The translations under genes and the position numbers were made by a program. The notes under the pieces were generated by a model. The model made no database searches. It worked only from the letters and a program-made list of their open reading frames with translations, and was not told the DNA's origin. A stretch of DNA of 64,000 nucleotides from JALORV01 sp963791235 (GTDB lineage: Bacteria > Pseudomonadota > Gammaproteobacteria > Burkholderiales > Burkholderiaceae_F). Of the stretch, positions 41,468 to 49,941 are shown one piece after another; position 1 is the stretch's first letter, and every line of letters begins with the position of its first letter. The stretch is taken from assembly GCA_963791235.1 (NCBI GenBank), contig CAWBRW010000029.1:310001-374000 (forward strand), written 5' to 3'.

Positions 41468-43498
41468 ATGAATTTCTTCGAGCACCAGGAACTCGCGCGC
41501 CGCAACAGCCGGCGGCTGGTCGTGCTGTTCGTGCTGGCGGTCATCGCGATTGTCATCGCGGTCAATGTCGCGGCCACGGTGCTCTATCACGTGTTCATCG
41601 TGCCCACCGGCATGCGCTGGGGCGCCGCGCAGCTGCCGCACGGTTTTTACGTCACCAACACCGTCGTCGTGCTCGGCCTGATCCTCGGCGGTACCTGGCT
41701 GGAAATGAACCGTCTCAAGGCGGGCGGGTCCGCCGTCGCGCGGAGGGTCGGAGCGCGCGAAGTGGACACCTCGACACGCGATCTGCTCGATCGTCGCCTG
41801 TTGAACGTCGTCGAAGAGATGGCGATCGCCTCGGGCGTGCCGGTGCCGCGCGTGTTCGTGATGGACAACGAGAACGCGATCAACGCGTTTGCCGCGGGGC
41901 ACTCGATCAACGACGCCGTCGTCACGGTCACGCGCGGCACGTTGACGAGACTGTCGCGCGATGAACTGCAGGGTGTGATCGCGCACGAGTTCTCGCACAT
42001 CCTCAATGGCGACATGAAGCTCAACCTGCGGCTGATCGGCGTGCTTTACGGCCTGCTGATTGTCGCGCTGGCGGGACGCTTCCTGCTCGAAATCGGTGGG
42101 CGCAGCCGCGGCGGGGGCAGCCGCAGCAGCGGCAGCGCGATCGCGGTCCTGTTCGCCGCCGGGTTGCTGCTGTGGATCCTCGGCTACATCGGCGTGTTCT
42201 TCGGCCGGCTGATCAAGGCGGGCGTCTCGCGCCAGCGCGAGTTCCTCGCTGATGCCAGTGCGGTGCAGTTCACGCGCAACCCCGACAGCATCGGCGGCGC
42301 GCTGCGCAAGATCGCCGGGCTGTCGAAGGAGACCGGCCTGGGCACGCGCATCGAGCATCCGCAGGCCGAATCGCTGTCCCACCTGTTCCTCGGCGCCGCA
42401 CGGCCGAGCTTCGTGCGCGGCATGTTCGCAACGCATCCGCCGCTCAGTGATCGCCTGCGACGTATCTACGGGCGCGCGGTAGAACCGATAGCGGCGCCGG
42501 AGAATGCCGTGGCGCTGGCACTGGGCGGTCTGAGTCCGGCCGAGATGCAGCGGCCGCGATCGCCGATCGAGTTCATCCCCTCGGACACGGCGCTTTCGGG
42601 CACGACTGCGTTCCCCAAGAACGCGAGTCCGGTAGCGGGACTGGTGGAGCAGGGCGTCGCCTCGGCGAGTGGTGCCGCGGCGGCGAGGGCGAAGGTGACG
42701 TCGGACATCGGCACGGTGCGGCCGCGTCACCGCGACTTTGCTCTCGACGACGCGCAACAGGCTTTGCTCCATTCGCTGCGCCGCGCGGCCACGGACGGCA
42801 CGCGTGCCCAGCTGCTGGTGCTGGCGCTGCTGATCCAGAAGGATCGCGGACTCCGCGGCCAGCAACTTGCATTGGTGACCGAGGTGTACGGCAGCGAGGC
42901 GGCAGAGGTCGCCGTGTCGAATCACGAGCAGGTTCAGCGATTGCCGCCTGGAGCACGGCACCCACTGGCCGACGTCGCAATGCCGGCGCTGCGCCGATTG
43001 CCGGTCGAGACGCGCGAGGCGCTGCTGCGCACGGCGCACCTACTGATCGCTGCGGACGGTCGGCTCACGGTCAGCGAGTTCCTGCTGTTCACGCTGTTGA
43101 AGCGGCGGTTGGGTCGCGACGCCGCGCGCGCCGTTCGGGCCAGCTTCTCCTCGCTGGGTCAGGTGGCGGACGAGGCGGCGCTGGTGCTCGCGCTGGTCGC
43201 CGCAGTTCGCCTGCCAGAGCGACCCGAGCACGCGTTCAACGCCGGCGCCGTCCAGGTTCGCGATGCCGAACTGCGGTTTGTCGCGCCGGACGAGATCCGG
43301 CTGGATGCCGTATCGAGCGCGCTCGACCGGCTGAATCAGCTCGCGCCGCTGGCGAAGCCGCAGCTGATCAAGGCCGCGACCGCCGTCGCATTCGTCGACG
43401 ACACGACCAACTGGAAGGCCGCAAGCGCGCTGCGCATGATCTGCGCGGCGCTCGATGCACCACTGCCGCCGCAGATCATCGAGGCGGAAGGCAGCTAG
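41468..43498 (+). CDS. M48-family membrane metalloprotease with C-terminal extension
   Basis: A 676-residue protein. Helices near residues 20-40 and 60-75 precede a M48/HtpX-type peptidase domain with the zinc motif GVIAHEFSHILNGD, a third ligand in REFLADASAVQF, and further helices around residues 195-240. The conserved MDNENAINAFAAGH comes before the zinc motif. About 300 extra residues follow with helix-rich DnaJ-/tellurite-like sequence (PVETREALLRTAHLLIAADGRLTVSEF). It is located after lemA, a common pairing, and may handle membrane-protein quality control. Not HtpX proper because of the extension. Confidence 0.85.
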   Translation: MNFFEHQELARRNSRRLVVLFVLAVIAIVIAVNVAATVLYHVFIVPTGMRWGAAQLPHGFYVTNTVVVLGLILGGTWLEMNRLKAGGSAVARRVGAREVDTSTRDLLDRRLLNVVEEMAIASGVPVPRVFVMDNENAINAFAAGHSINDAVVTVTRGTLTRLSRDELQGVIAHEFSHILNGDMKLNLRLIGVLYGLLIVALAGRFLLEIGGRSRGGGSRSSGSAIAVLFAAGLLLWILGYIGVFFGRLIKAGVSRQREFLADASAVQFTRNPDSIGGALRKIAGLSKETGLGTRIEHPQAESLSHLFLGAARPSFVRGMFATHPPLSDRLRRIYGRAVEPIAAPENAVALALGGLSPAEMQRPRSPIEFIPSDTALSGTTAFPKNASPVAGLVEQGVASASGAAAARAKVTSDIGTVRPRHRDFALDDAQQALLHSLRRAATDGTRAQLLVLALLIQKDRGLRGQQLALVTEVYGSEAAEVAVSNHEQVQRLPPGARHPLADVAMPALRRLPVETREALLRTAHLLIAADGRLTVSEFLLFTLLKRRLGRDAARAVRASFSSLGQVADEAALVLALVAAVRLPERPEHAFNAGAVQVRDAELRFVAPDEIRLDAVSSALDRLNQLAPLAKPQLIKAATAVAFVDDTTNWKAASALRMICAALDAPLPPQIIEAEGS

Positions 43499-43502
43499 AC
43501 GC

Positions 43503-43700
43503 TCATCGCCAGATTTCGCCGAGCAGCGCGGTCACTCCCGCCAGCAGCGCCAGCACGCCGAGGACGATGGCGCCGGTGCGAAGCGCCCGCAATGCCGCCG
43601 AGCCGCTGCGCGTGAATGCAGAGCCGGCCAGCGGCAGAACGACGGCCAGTACCAGTGCGGTCACGGCCACCTTCAGGGCGAGTTCCTGCCAGGGAAGCAT
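43503..43700 (-). CDS. Small membrane protein, two helices
   Basis: A 65-residue protein, unrecognised. Two hydrophobic segments (LALKVAVTALVLAVVLPLAG and AIVLGVLALLAGVTALLG) flank a Ser/Arg loop. AGAGGACAC upstream of ATG 43700 is a good Shine-Dalgarno. It converges with the M48 gene, leaving four bases between the stop codons. Short, but the ribosome site and membrane pattern support it. Confidence 0.55.
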   Translation of the reverse strand: MLPWQELALKVAVTALVLAVVLPLAGSAFTRSGSAALRALRTGAIVLGVLALLAGVTALLGEIWR

Positions 43701-43818
43701 CTCGGTGTCCTCTTGTGAGTGAGCTCAGCGTAGTCCAGCCGGCGTTGCGAACCAAGGATCGCGTGCACACGAAAAACCGCGCGATCTGACGGTAATTCAG
43801 ACGGAGAACGACCCCGGC

Positions 43819-44082
43819 TCAGTGGCCCTGCAGCCGCGCGACGATGATTCCGGCGATGAGCGGAGCGAGGGCCAGCAGACCGGCTACGGTGATGCTGAGC
43901 CCGCTGGCGTCGTCGGTCGCTCCCTGGAACGTGGTGAACAGGCCGACGAGGAAGGCGGTGGCCAGGGTCACGAGCACGCGGCCCCTGGGACGGCGCAGCA
44001 GCAGCGGATAGACGAAGATGCCGAGCACGACGATCAGCGCGATCGTGACCGCACCGCTGATCGCGACAGGGATCCCGAACAT
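43819..44082 (-). CDS. Small membrane protein downstream of lipA
   Basis: An 87-residue protein with about three membrane helices (GAVTIALIVVLGIFVYPLLL, VLVTLATAFLVGLFTTF and ITVAGLLALAPLIAGIIVA). Three bases separate the lipA stop from its start, so it is the last gene of the dacA-lipA operon. I do not recognise the family. Confidence 0.6.
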   Translation of the reverse strand: MFGIPVAISGAVTIALIVVLGIFVYPLLLRRPRGRVLVTLATAFLVGLFTTFQGATDDASGLSITVAGLLALAPLIAGIIVARLQGH

Positions 44083-44085
44083 CTC

Positions 44086-45075
44086 CTAGTCCGCGCGCCG
44101 CAGGCCGGCCGCGTGAGCCTGTTGGTCAGCGTGGTAGCTCGACCGCACCATTGCACCGCACGCGGCGTGGGTGAAACCCATTCTTGCCGCCTCGGCCTCG
44201 AACATGCGGAACACGTCCGGATGCACATAACGGCGCACCGGCAGGTGATGACTGGTCGGAGCGAGGTACTGGCCGATCGTCAGCATGTCGACGTCGTGGC
44301 CGCGCAGATCGCGCATCACCTGCAGGATCTCGTCGTCGGTCTCGCCGAGTCCGACCATCAGGCCGCTCTTGGTCGGCACCTCGGGGACACGCTGCTTGAA
44401 CTCTTTCAACAGCGTCAGCGAATTCTGGTAGTCGGAGCCCGGTCGCGACTCGCGGTAGAGCCGCGGCACCGTCTCGAGGTTATGGTTCATCACGTCGGGC
44501 GGCGCGGCCTCCAGGATCGCCAACGCACGCTCCAGCCGCCCGCGGAAATCTGGCACCAGCACCTCGATCTGCGTCGCCGGTGAAAGCTTCCGTGTCGTCC
44601 GGATGCAGTCGACGAAGTGCTGTGCACCGCCATCCTTCAGGTCATCGCGGTCGACCGAGGTGATGACGACGTAGTTGAGCTTCAGCGCGGCGATCGTCTT
44701 GGCCAGGTTCATCGGCTCGTCGACATCGAGGGGGTCGGGACGGCCGTGGCCGACGTCGCAGAAGGGGCAGCGACGTGTGCACTTGTCGCCCATGATCATG
44801 AAGGTCGCCGTGCCCTTGCCGAAGCACTCGCCGATGTTCGGGCACGTCGCTTCCTCGCACACGGTGTGCAGCTTGTGTTCGCGCAATATGGCCTTGATTT
44901 CGTAGAAGCGCGTGGCCGGCGACCCCGCCTTCACCCGTATCCACTCCGGCTTCTTCAGCGCTTCACTGGCCGGCACCGGCTTGATGTCGAACTTCTTGAA
45001 GACCTTGCCGGTCTTGTCCTCGCCCTTGAGCTTGGCGTAAGGGTCGCGCGTGGCGGGAGGGGTGTCGGCGGACAT
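44086..45075 (-). CDS. lipA: Lipoyl synthase
   Basis: A 329-residue radical SAM enzyme that inserts two sulfur atoms into protein-bound octanoate. The radical SAM cluster motif is RRCPFCDVGHG (with CTRRCPFC), and the auxiliary cluster motif is CEEATCPNIGEC. VITSVDRDDLKDGGAQHF and GLGETDDEIL are typical, and RSSYHADQQ closes the auxiliary-cluster site with its Ser. Works downstream of LipB, 80 bases upstream. Confidence 0.96.
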   Translation of the reverse strand: MSADTPPATRDPYAKLKGEDKTGKVFKKFDIKPVPASEALKKPEWIRVKAGSPATRFYEIKAILREHKLHTVCEEATCPNIGECFGKGTATFMIMGDKCTRRCPFCDVGHGRPDPLDVDEPMNLAKTIAALKLNYVVITSVDRDDLKDGGAQHFVDCIRTTRKLSPATQIEVLVPDFRGRLERALAILEAAPPDVMNHNLETVPRLYRESRPGSDYQNSLTLLKEFKQRVPEVPTKSGLMVGLGETDDEILQVMRDLRGHDVDMLTIGQYLAPTSHHLPVRRYVHPDVFRMFEAEAARMGFTHAACGAMVRSSYHADQQAHAAGLRRAD

Positions 45076-45155
45076 GGGGTCTGGCCGCGTTGCATGACGT
45101 CGCGGCGCGGCTCGATTCGGCGGTCAGGCAGGAAGTGTAGCCAACGGCCGACGCT

Positions 45156-45794
45156 TCAAGGCGCGAGATGCACCGCCAGGCGCTCCGACAGACGCACAGC
45201 CACGGTCGGCAAGTCGGTGGAAACCCCGAGGGTGGCCAGATCGACCGTCGAAAGACCCGCATAACCGCACGGGTTGATCAGTGCAAAGGGTGAAAGATCC
45301 ATCGCGACATTCAGCGCGACGCCGTGATAGCTGCGCCCGCGCGTGACCTTGATACCGAGCGCCGCGATCTTCGCCAGTCCGGCAAATTCGCCGGTGCTGG
45401 CTGCGCCTTCCCACGGCACGAATACACCGGGCGCGCCCCGCACCCGGCGACCGGCCACGCCGAACGACTCCAGGGTCTGGATCACCGACTGCTCGATGCG
45501 GTAGACGAGCTCCTTCACGAAGATGCCGAGTCGCCGCAGGTCGATCAGCGGGTAGGCGACGACCTGACCCGGGCCGTGGTAGGTGACCTGGCCACCGCGG
45601 TCGGTCGGCACGACCGGAATGTCCGACGCGGCCAGCAGATGCTCCCGGCGCCCGGCCTGTCCCAGAGTGAACACCGGCGGGTGCTCCACCAGCCAGAGTT
45701 CGTCAGCGGTATCGGCGCCGCGCTGATCAGTGAAATCGCGCATCGCCTGCCAGGTCGGCAGGTACTCGGCGCGCCCCAGATCGCGCACGATCAT
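45156..45794 (-). CDS. lipB: Octanoyl-[acyl-carrier-protein] transferase
   Basis: A 212-residue LipB that moves octanoyl from ACP to lipoyl domains. The signature RGGQVTYHGPGQVVAYPL, the catalytic Lys in LGIKVTRGRSYHG and the catalytic Cys in ALINPCGYAGLS are all present. It lies between ybeD and lipA, the canonical order. Confidence 0.96.
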   Translation of the reverse strand: MIVRDLGRAEYLPTWQAMRDFTDQRGADTADELWLVEHPPVFTLGQAGRREHLLAASDIPVVPTDRGGQVTYHGPGQVVAYPLIDLRRLGIFVKELVYRIEQSVIQTLESFGVAGRRVRGAPGVFVPWEGAASTGEFAGLAKIAALGIKVTRGRSYHGVALNVAMDLSPFALINPCGYAGLSTVDLATLGVSTDLPTVAVRLSERLAVHLAP

Positions 45795-45798
45795 CGGT

Positions 45799-46080
45799 TC
45801 AGAGCACGATCTTGACCATCGGGTGACTGGTCAGGGCCCGATACAGTGCATCGAGCTGTTCGCGTGACACGGCCCGCACGGTGGCGGTGAGCGAGAGATA
45901 GTTGCCGTCCTTCGACGTGCGCATCTCGAGTGTCGACGCATCGAAATCGGGCGCGTGCTGCAACACGACCTCGACGATCGCCTGCGCGAAACCGTCGTCG
46001 CGACGTCCCATGATCTTGATCGGGAAGTCGGTAGGAAACTCGAGGCCGCGCGGGCCTGGGGGATCGGAAGCGTCAGTCAC
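45799..46080 (-). CDS. ybeD: YbeD/DUF493 family protein
   Basis: A 93-residue protein of the DUF493 family, an ACT-like fold (PTDFPIKIMGRR, TSKDGNYLSLTATVRAVSREQLDALYRAL, MVKIVL). Small regulatory role suspected, unproven. The start is uncertain (GTG 46080, or a longer form to 46116). It sits between dat and lipB, four bases before the lipB start, the conserved order in betaproteobacteria. Confidence 0.9.
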   Translation of the reverse strand: MTDASDPPGPRGLEFPTDFPIKIMGRRDDGFAQAIVEVVLQHAPDFDASTLEMRTSKDGNYLSLTATVRAVSREQLDALYRALTSHPMVKIVL

Positions 46081-46119
46081 CGGAATCGGGCAGCGTTGCG
46101 CTCCGGAGTGTCGCAAGCG

Positions 46120-47043
46120 TCATGCCGCCATCGGGCTGCGGCCCAGACCCGCCAACTTGCGCTGCTGCCAGCGGCGCGCGTCATTGCGCTTCTCGGCCTG
46201 GAACCACTCCTGCATGCGGCGATACGCCGGACCGGGCACGCCCGAGCCGACCGGCTGTCCGTCAAGCGTGGTGATCGCCAGTACTTCGCGGCCCGAGGAA
46301 CTGAGCCACAACTCGTCAGCACTCCGCAGCTCCGCCTCCGGCACTGGACGCAATTCGAGGTTCAGTCCATGCTCGCGAGCGAGGTCGTAACTGGCATCAC
46401 AGGTGATTCCGGGCAGGATTTGCACGGACTTCCGGGGAGCGACAACCGCTCCATTTTTCACCACCATGACGTTGGCACTCGACGCTTCGGTGAGATGACC
46501 GTCACGCAGCATGACGGTTTCAAAGGCGCCATGGTCCACCGCGTACTGCTTCATCAGCACGTTGCCGAGCAATGACACGCTCTTGATGTCGCAATGCAGC
46601 CAGCGTTCGTCAGCGTGGGTGACGGCGGCCACGCCGCGCTCGATCTGCTCCGTCGGGATCTCGGGCCAGGGTGAGGTATTCATGAACACGGTCGGCGGCA
46701 CCCCCGCGGGAAAGGCGTGGTCACGCTTGGCCACGCCACGCGTGACCTGCACATACACCGCCTGTCGCGGCCACGGGTGCCGGTCGATGACTTCTTCGAG
46801 CAGGTCGAGCCACTGCTCCGTCGTGTAGGGATTCGTCAACTGGATGCCGTCGCAACTGCGCTGCAGACGCTCGCAATGCTGAACTGCGCGGAACGGTGCG
46901 CGCATGCCATCGACAGTGTCCACCGGGACCACTTCGTACACGCCGTCACCGAAGATAAAGCCGCGATCGAGGACCGAGACCGTGGCCTCGGCCAACGGTT
47001 TCCACTGGCCATTGATGAAGCACGTCGCCTCGTTCCATTCCAT
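46120..47043 (-). CDS. dat: D-amino acid aminotransferase (class IV)
   Basis: A 307-residue fold-type IV PLP aminotransferase that interconverts D-amino acids and 2-oxo acids, for example D-alanine and D-glutamate. SVLDRGFIFGDGVYEVVPV, the PLP-Lys in CDIKSVSLLGNVLMKQ and LTEASSANVMVVKNG are the family motifs. ATG 47043 overlaps the dacA stop by one base, indicating coupling. Branched-chain or lyase relatives are similar; the dacA/lipB context favours D-amino acid metabolism. Confidence 0.9.
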   Translation of the reverse strand: MEWNEATCFINGQWKPLAEATVSVLDRGFIFGDGVYEVVPVDTVDGMRAPFRAVQHCERLQRSCDGIQLTNPYTTEQWLDLLEEVIDRHPWPRQAVYVQVTRGVAKRDHAFPAGVPPTVFMNTSPWPEIPTEQIERGVAAVTHADERWLHCDIKSVSLLGNVLMKQYAVDHGAFETVMLRDGHLTEASSANVMVVKNGAVVAPRKSVQILPGITCDASYDLAREHGLNLELRPVPEAELRSADELWLSSSGREVLAITTLDGQPVGSGVPGPAYRRMQEWFQAEKRNDARRWQQRKLAGLGRSPMAA

Positions 47044-48236
47044 CACTTTCGCCTCCGCCACCACAGTCTGACAGCATCGTACGCGCGACCAAAAAGGCCT
47101 GCCGGCTGCACCGTTTCAAGCGCAACGATCGGCGCGTCGGCCAGGGTCTTTCCTTCGGCGCTGACCTTCAAGCGGCCGACCGTTTCCCCTTTTATCAGCG
47201 GCGCCAGCAGGGGATCCGTGCGCTCGATAGCCGAACGCAGCCCGCGTTCGCCCAGTCGCCGCAGTTCATCGGCCGGCAGCGTGATGTACACGTCGCGGTC
47301 CGGGCCGATCGGCACCTCTGAGGCATCGCCCTTCCAAACCTCTGCGCTGGCCAGCACGCTGCCGCCACGGTAGATGCGCACCGTGTCGTACTCCGAAAAC
47401 CCGTAATTGAGCAGGCGCAGTGCATCCTGAGCACGCACCGCGTCGCTGGGTGCTCCCAGCACGACGGCGATCAGGCGCCGCTCGAATGCACCGTCGCCTG
47501 TGCCGCGCGGCCGCGTTGCAGTCGCGATGATGGACCAGCCGCTCGCCTCCAGATGGCCGGTTTTCAATCCGTCGACCGCCGGGTCACTCCACAGCAGCCG
47601 GTTGCGGTTGGCCTGCGTGATCCGGTTGTAGGTGAACTCGCGTTCGCGGAACAGGGCGCGATACTGCGGGAAATCCGCGCCGAGGCGCATTGCCAGTCGC
47701 GCGAGATCGCGTGCCGTGGAGTACTGCTGGGGGTCGGACTGTCCGGTGGGGTTTGCAAACCGGGTATCCGCGAGTCCGAGTCGACGTGCTTCCGCATTCA
47801 TGCGTTCCACGAACGCCGCCTCTGTCCCCGAGGCATGTTCCGCCAGCGCGACTGCGGCGTCGTTGCCCGAGGCAACGATGAGCCCGCGCAGCAGCTCCTG
47901 CACGGTCACCGGCCGCCCGGGCTCGATGAACATGCGCGATCCGCTGCGTCCGGGGGCCGAGAAGGCAGCGCGCGAAACGTTGACCGGGTCATCGAGCGCA
48001 ATGCGCCTTTCCGCCAGAGCGATGAACACGACATAGGCGGTCATCAGCTTGCTGAGCGACGCCGGCTCGAGCCGCAGCGTCGGCTCATGCGCAGCAAGCG
48101 TCGCACTGCTCGCGGCATCGAGCAGCAGCCACGCCCGCGCCGACAGCGCGGGTGCTTGCGAGTGCACGCTGGAGACGAACAGCAGGACGGCCGTGAACGC
48201 GATGCCACGGCGGGTGCGGGCAAATCGTGAAGTCAC
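47043..48236 (-). CDS. dacA: D-alanyl-D-alanine carboxypeptidase (PBP5/6 type)
   Basis: About 397 residues. A signal peptide (RGIAFTAVLLFVSSVHS) precedes a peptidase S11 domain with SxxK in PASLSKLMTAYVVF, SxN in VASGNDAAVALAEH and KTG in DGLKTGHLEASGW. A C-terminal domain with a basic amphipathic end (LFGRAYDAVRLWWRRRK) anchors it to the inner membrane. It trims the terminal D-Ala of peptidoglycan stems. The GTG at 48236 starts the signal peptide without an obvious Shine-Dalgarno. First gene of the dacA-dat-ybeD-lipB-lipA block. Confidence 0.92.
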   Translation of the reverse strand: MTSRFARTRRGIAFTAVLLFVSSVHSQAPALSARAWLLLDAASSATLAAHEPTLRLEPASLSKLMTAYVVFIALAERRIALDDPVNVSRAAFSAPGRSGSRMFIEPGRPVTVQELLRGLIVASGNDAAVALAEHASGTEAAFVERMNAEARRLGLADTRFANPTGQSDPQQYSTARDLARLAMRLGADFPQYRALFREREFTYNRITQANRNRLLWSDPAVDGLKTGHLEASGWSIIATATRPRGTGDGAFERRLIAVVLGAPSDAVRAQDALRLLNYGFSEYDTVRIYRGGSVLASAEVWKGDASEVPIGPDRDVYITLPADELRRLGERGLRSAIERTDPLLAPLIKGETVGRLKVSAEGKTLADAPIVALETVQPAGLFGRAYDAVRLWWRRRK

Positions 48237-48318
48237 TTCGGGAAGATGGGAGCGAGACGCGCGCAGTACTGCGTACGATAGCGGAGCGGCGGCCGGGTCC
48301 CGGCCCGCTTGCGGAAGA

Positions 48319-48831
48319 TCAGCGTTTGCGCAGCGCGCGCAGGTAATCGGCAGCGGCGGCCGCGCCGAGCGCCGCGGTGACCAGACGTTCGGCCTCGCGC
48401 ACACGTTCGCGGAAGTCCTCGATGGTGCGGCAGCTCTCGATGCGCAGTGAGACGCCCTCCGCTCCCGGGCCAAGCCGGTCCGTCAGTTCGCGCACGGCGC
48501 GACGCTTGGCCTCTTCGAGCGTCATCGGATTGCCCTCTTCGCCCGTCGCCGGCCCCTGCGTCGTCGGCATCGCCTCAGCCTCGCGGCCGAACACCGTCGG
48601 CACATCGAGCGAGTGGCTGCCGGTGCTGCGCTGGATCAGCCCCGCCGATTCGAGTTGAGCGATGACGGCGTCGACTTCGCCCGGGCGCAGCAGCACCGAC
48701 AGCTCATCGATACTGCGCTTGCCGTCGATCATGATCAGCACGCGGCGGGTCGTCATCGACAACTGGGCACTGCGGGCCGCGATCTCGGCCACGCCTTTGG
48801 GTGTCTTCGCGTAGACGAGCGACCCGTCCAT
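48319..48831 (-). CDS. Conserved hypothetical protein, two-domain
   Basis: A 170-residue soluble protein without signal peptide. Residues 1-70 resemble a winged-helix-like module (VYAKTPKGVAEIAARSAQLSMTTRRVLIMIDGKRSIDELS, then VDAVIAQLESAGLI), and residues 100-170 are helical with EEAKRRAVRELTDRLGP. A linker with acidic Thr/Gly residues joins them. I know this pattern from betaproteobacterial proteins of unknown function. Same strand as dacA with 82 bases between, so co-transcription is possible. Confidence 0.65.
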   Translation of the reverse strand: MDGSLVYAKTPKGVAEIAARSAQLSMTTRRVLIMIDGKRSIDELSVLLRPGEVDAVIAQLESAGLIQRSTGSHSLDVPTVFGREAEAMPTTQGPATGEEGNPMTLEEAKRRAVRELTDRLGPGAEGVSLRIESCRTIEDFRERVREAERLVTAALGAAAAADYLRALRKR

Positions 48832-48904
48832 GTATCCCCGACGCCGTCAGCGGCGATTCTGCGTTCTCGTGGCAATCGCGCAACGCGCGAGCCCAGCGAA
48901 GGTT

Positions 48905-49585
48905 TTAGTGGCTTTGCTCGGCGGCGTCAAATTGGGACATGCCGCGAATGTGTGCGCTTATTCGCGCTTTGATTGTGGTCAGGCGACGGTGGAAGAAGTG
49001 GTCTGCACCCGGGATCACCAGTACCGGAAGACCCTGGGGCCGCGCCCAGTCGAGGACCGCGGTGAGTGCGATGGTCTCGTCGTTCTCGCCGTGAATCACC
49101 AACGTGTCACCGCGCACGTCGGGCATCGGCCATTTGCCCGCGGCCGCGCCGACAAGCACCAGATAATCGGCCGGGCGAGCGCTCGCTGCCAGTTGCTGCG
49201 CAGCCCGTGCAGCCACGAAACTTCCAAAGGAAAAGCCGGCGAGCGCGACGGGGCAGTTGGTCGGCAGGCGCTCGCTGACGCCGTTGAGATCGGGGACGGA
49301 CCGGACCACGTGCAGGAAGTCGTCGGTTTCGCCGTGGCCGGCATCATGAGCGCCGTGCGATGCGCCCACACCGCGAAAGTTGAAACGCACCGCGAGCCAG
49401 CCCAGCGCCGCGAATGTCCGCGCAATCGTCGCCGCCACCTTGTTGTCCATCGTTCCACCGTAAAGTGGATGCGGATGTCCCACACATGCGAGTCCGGTGG
49501 CGGGCTGCTGCATCGGCCAGTCGAGTGCCAGTTCGATCTGCCCTGCCGGACCGGCGATGAGCCGCTTCTCGGCGCGCGGTGTCAT
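48905..49585 (-). CDS. Alpha/beta hydrolase
   Basis: A 226-residue alpha/beta hydrolase: oxyanion-side HPHPLYGGTMDNKV, nucleophile Ser in LAGFSFGSFVA, Asp in IHGENDETI and His in PGADHFFH. The HPHP and GGTM pattern is that of small cytosolic esterase/carboxylesterase-like hydrolases of unknown substrate. The ATG 49585 shares one base with the ferredoxin stop, so the two are translated together. Confidence 0.85.
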   Translation of the reverse strand: MTPRAEKRLIAGPAGQIELALDWPMQQPATGLACVGHPHPLYGGTMDNKVAATIARTFAALGWLAVRFNFRGVGASHGAHDAGHGETDDFLHVVRSVPDLNGVSERLPTNCPVALAGFSFGSFVAARAAQQLAASARPADYLVLVGAAAGKWPMPDVRGDTLVIHGENDETIALTAVLDWARPQGLPVLVIPGADHFFHRRLTTIKARISAHIRGMSQFDAAEQSH

Positions 49586-49893
49586 CAGATGCGCAGGCGA
49601 TCGACCACGCGGCCGTTGACGAGGTGCGAGTCGATGATTTCGTCGATGTCCTGACGGTCGACGTACGTGTACCAGACGGCATCCGGGTAGACGACGATGC
49701 AGGGACCCTCGTTGCAACGGTCCAGGCAGCCGGCCTTGTTGATGCGCACCTTGCCCTCGCCGTTGAGATTCAGGTCCTTGATGCGAGATTTGGCATGCTG
49801 CTGCATCTCGGCGGCATGGTGGCGCCCGCAGCAGGCGGCGCCGTCCTCGCGCTCATTCAGGCAGAAAAAGACGTGGTACTTGTAGTGGCTCAT
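49585..49893 (-). CDS. Thioredoxin-like [2Fe-2S] ferredoxin
   Basis: A 102-residue thioredoxin-like ferredoxin. MSHYKYHVFFCLNEREDGAACC carries the first Cys ligands and GCLDRCNEGPC the second pair, the standard pattern for this family. YVDRQDIDEIIDSHLVNG is the conserved C terminus. It is an electron carrier whose partner is not obvious here; in betaproteobacteria it often sits beside the alpha/beta hydrolase as it does here. The start at ATG 49893 is chosen over a TTG two codons upstream. Confidence 0.9.
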   Translation of the reverse strand: MSHYKYHVFFCLNEREDGAACCGRHHAAEMQQHAKSRIKDLNLNGEGKVRINKAGCLDRCNEGPCIVVYPDAVWYTYVDRQDIDEIIDSHLVNGRVVDRLRI

Positions 49894-49941
49894 GGGCAAC
49901 TGCGACGAAACACTGATTATAGGGAGCCGCCCCGCGAGGAT

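Noticed and set aside
49585..49893. NuoE-type Complex I subunit
   Set aside because: The Cys pattern is similar, but the length, the isolated position beside a hydrolase and the lack of other nuo genes fit the stand-alone thioredoxin-like ferredoxin.
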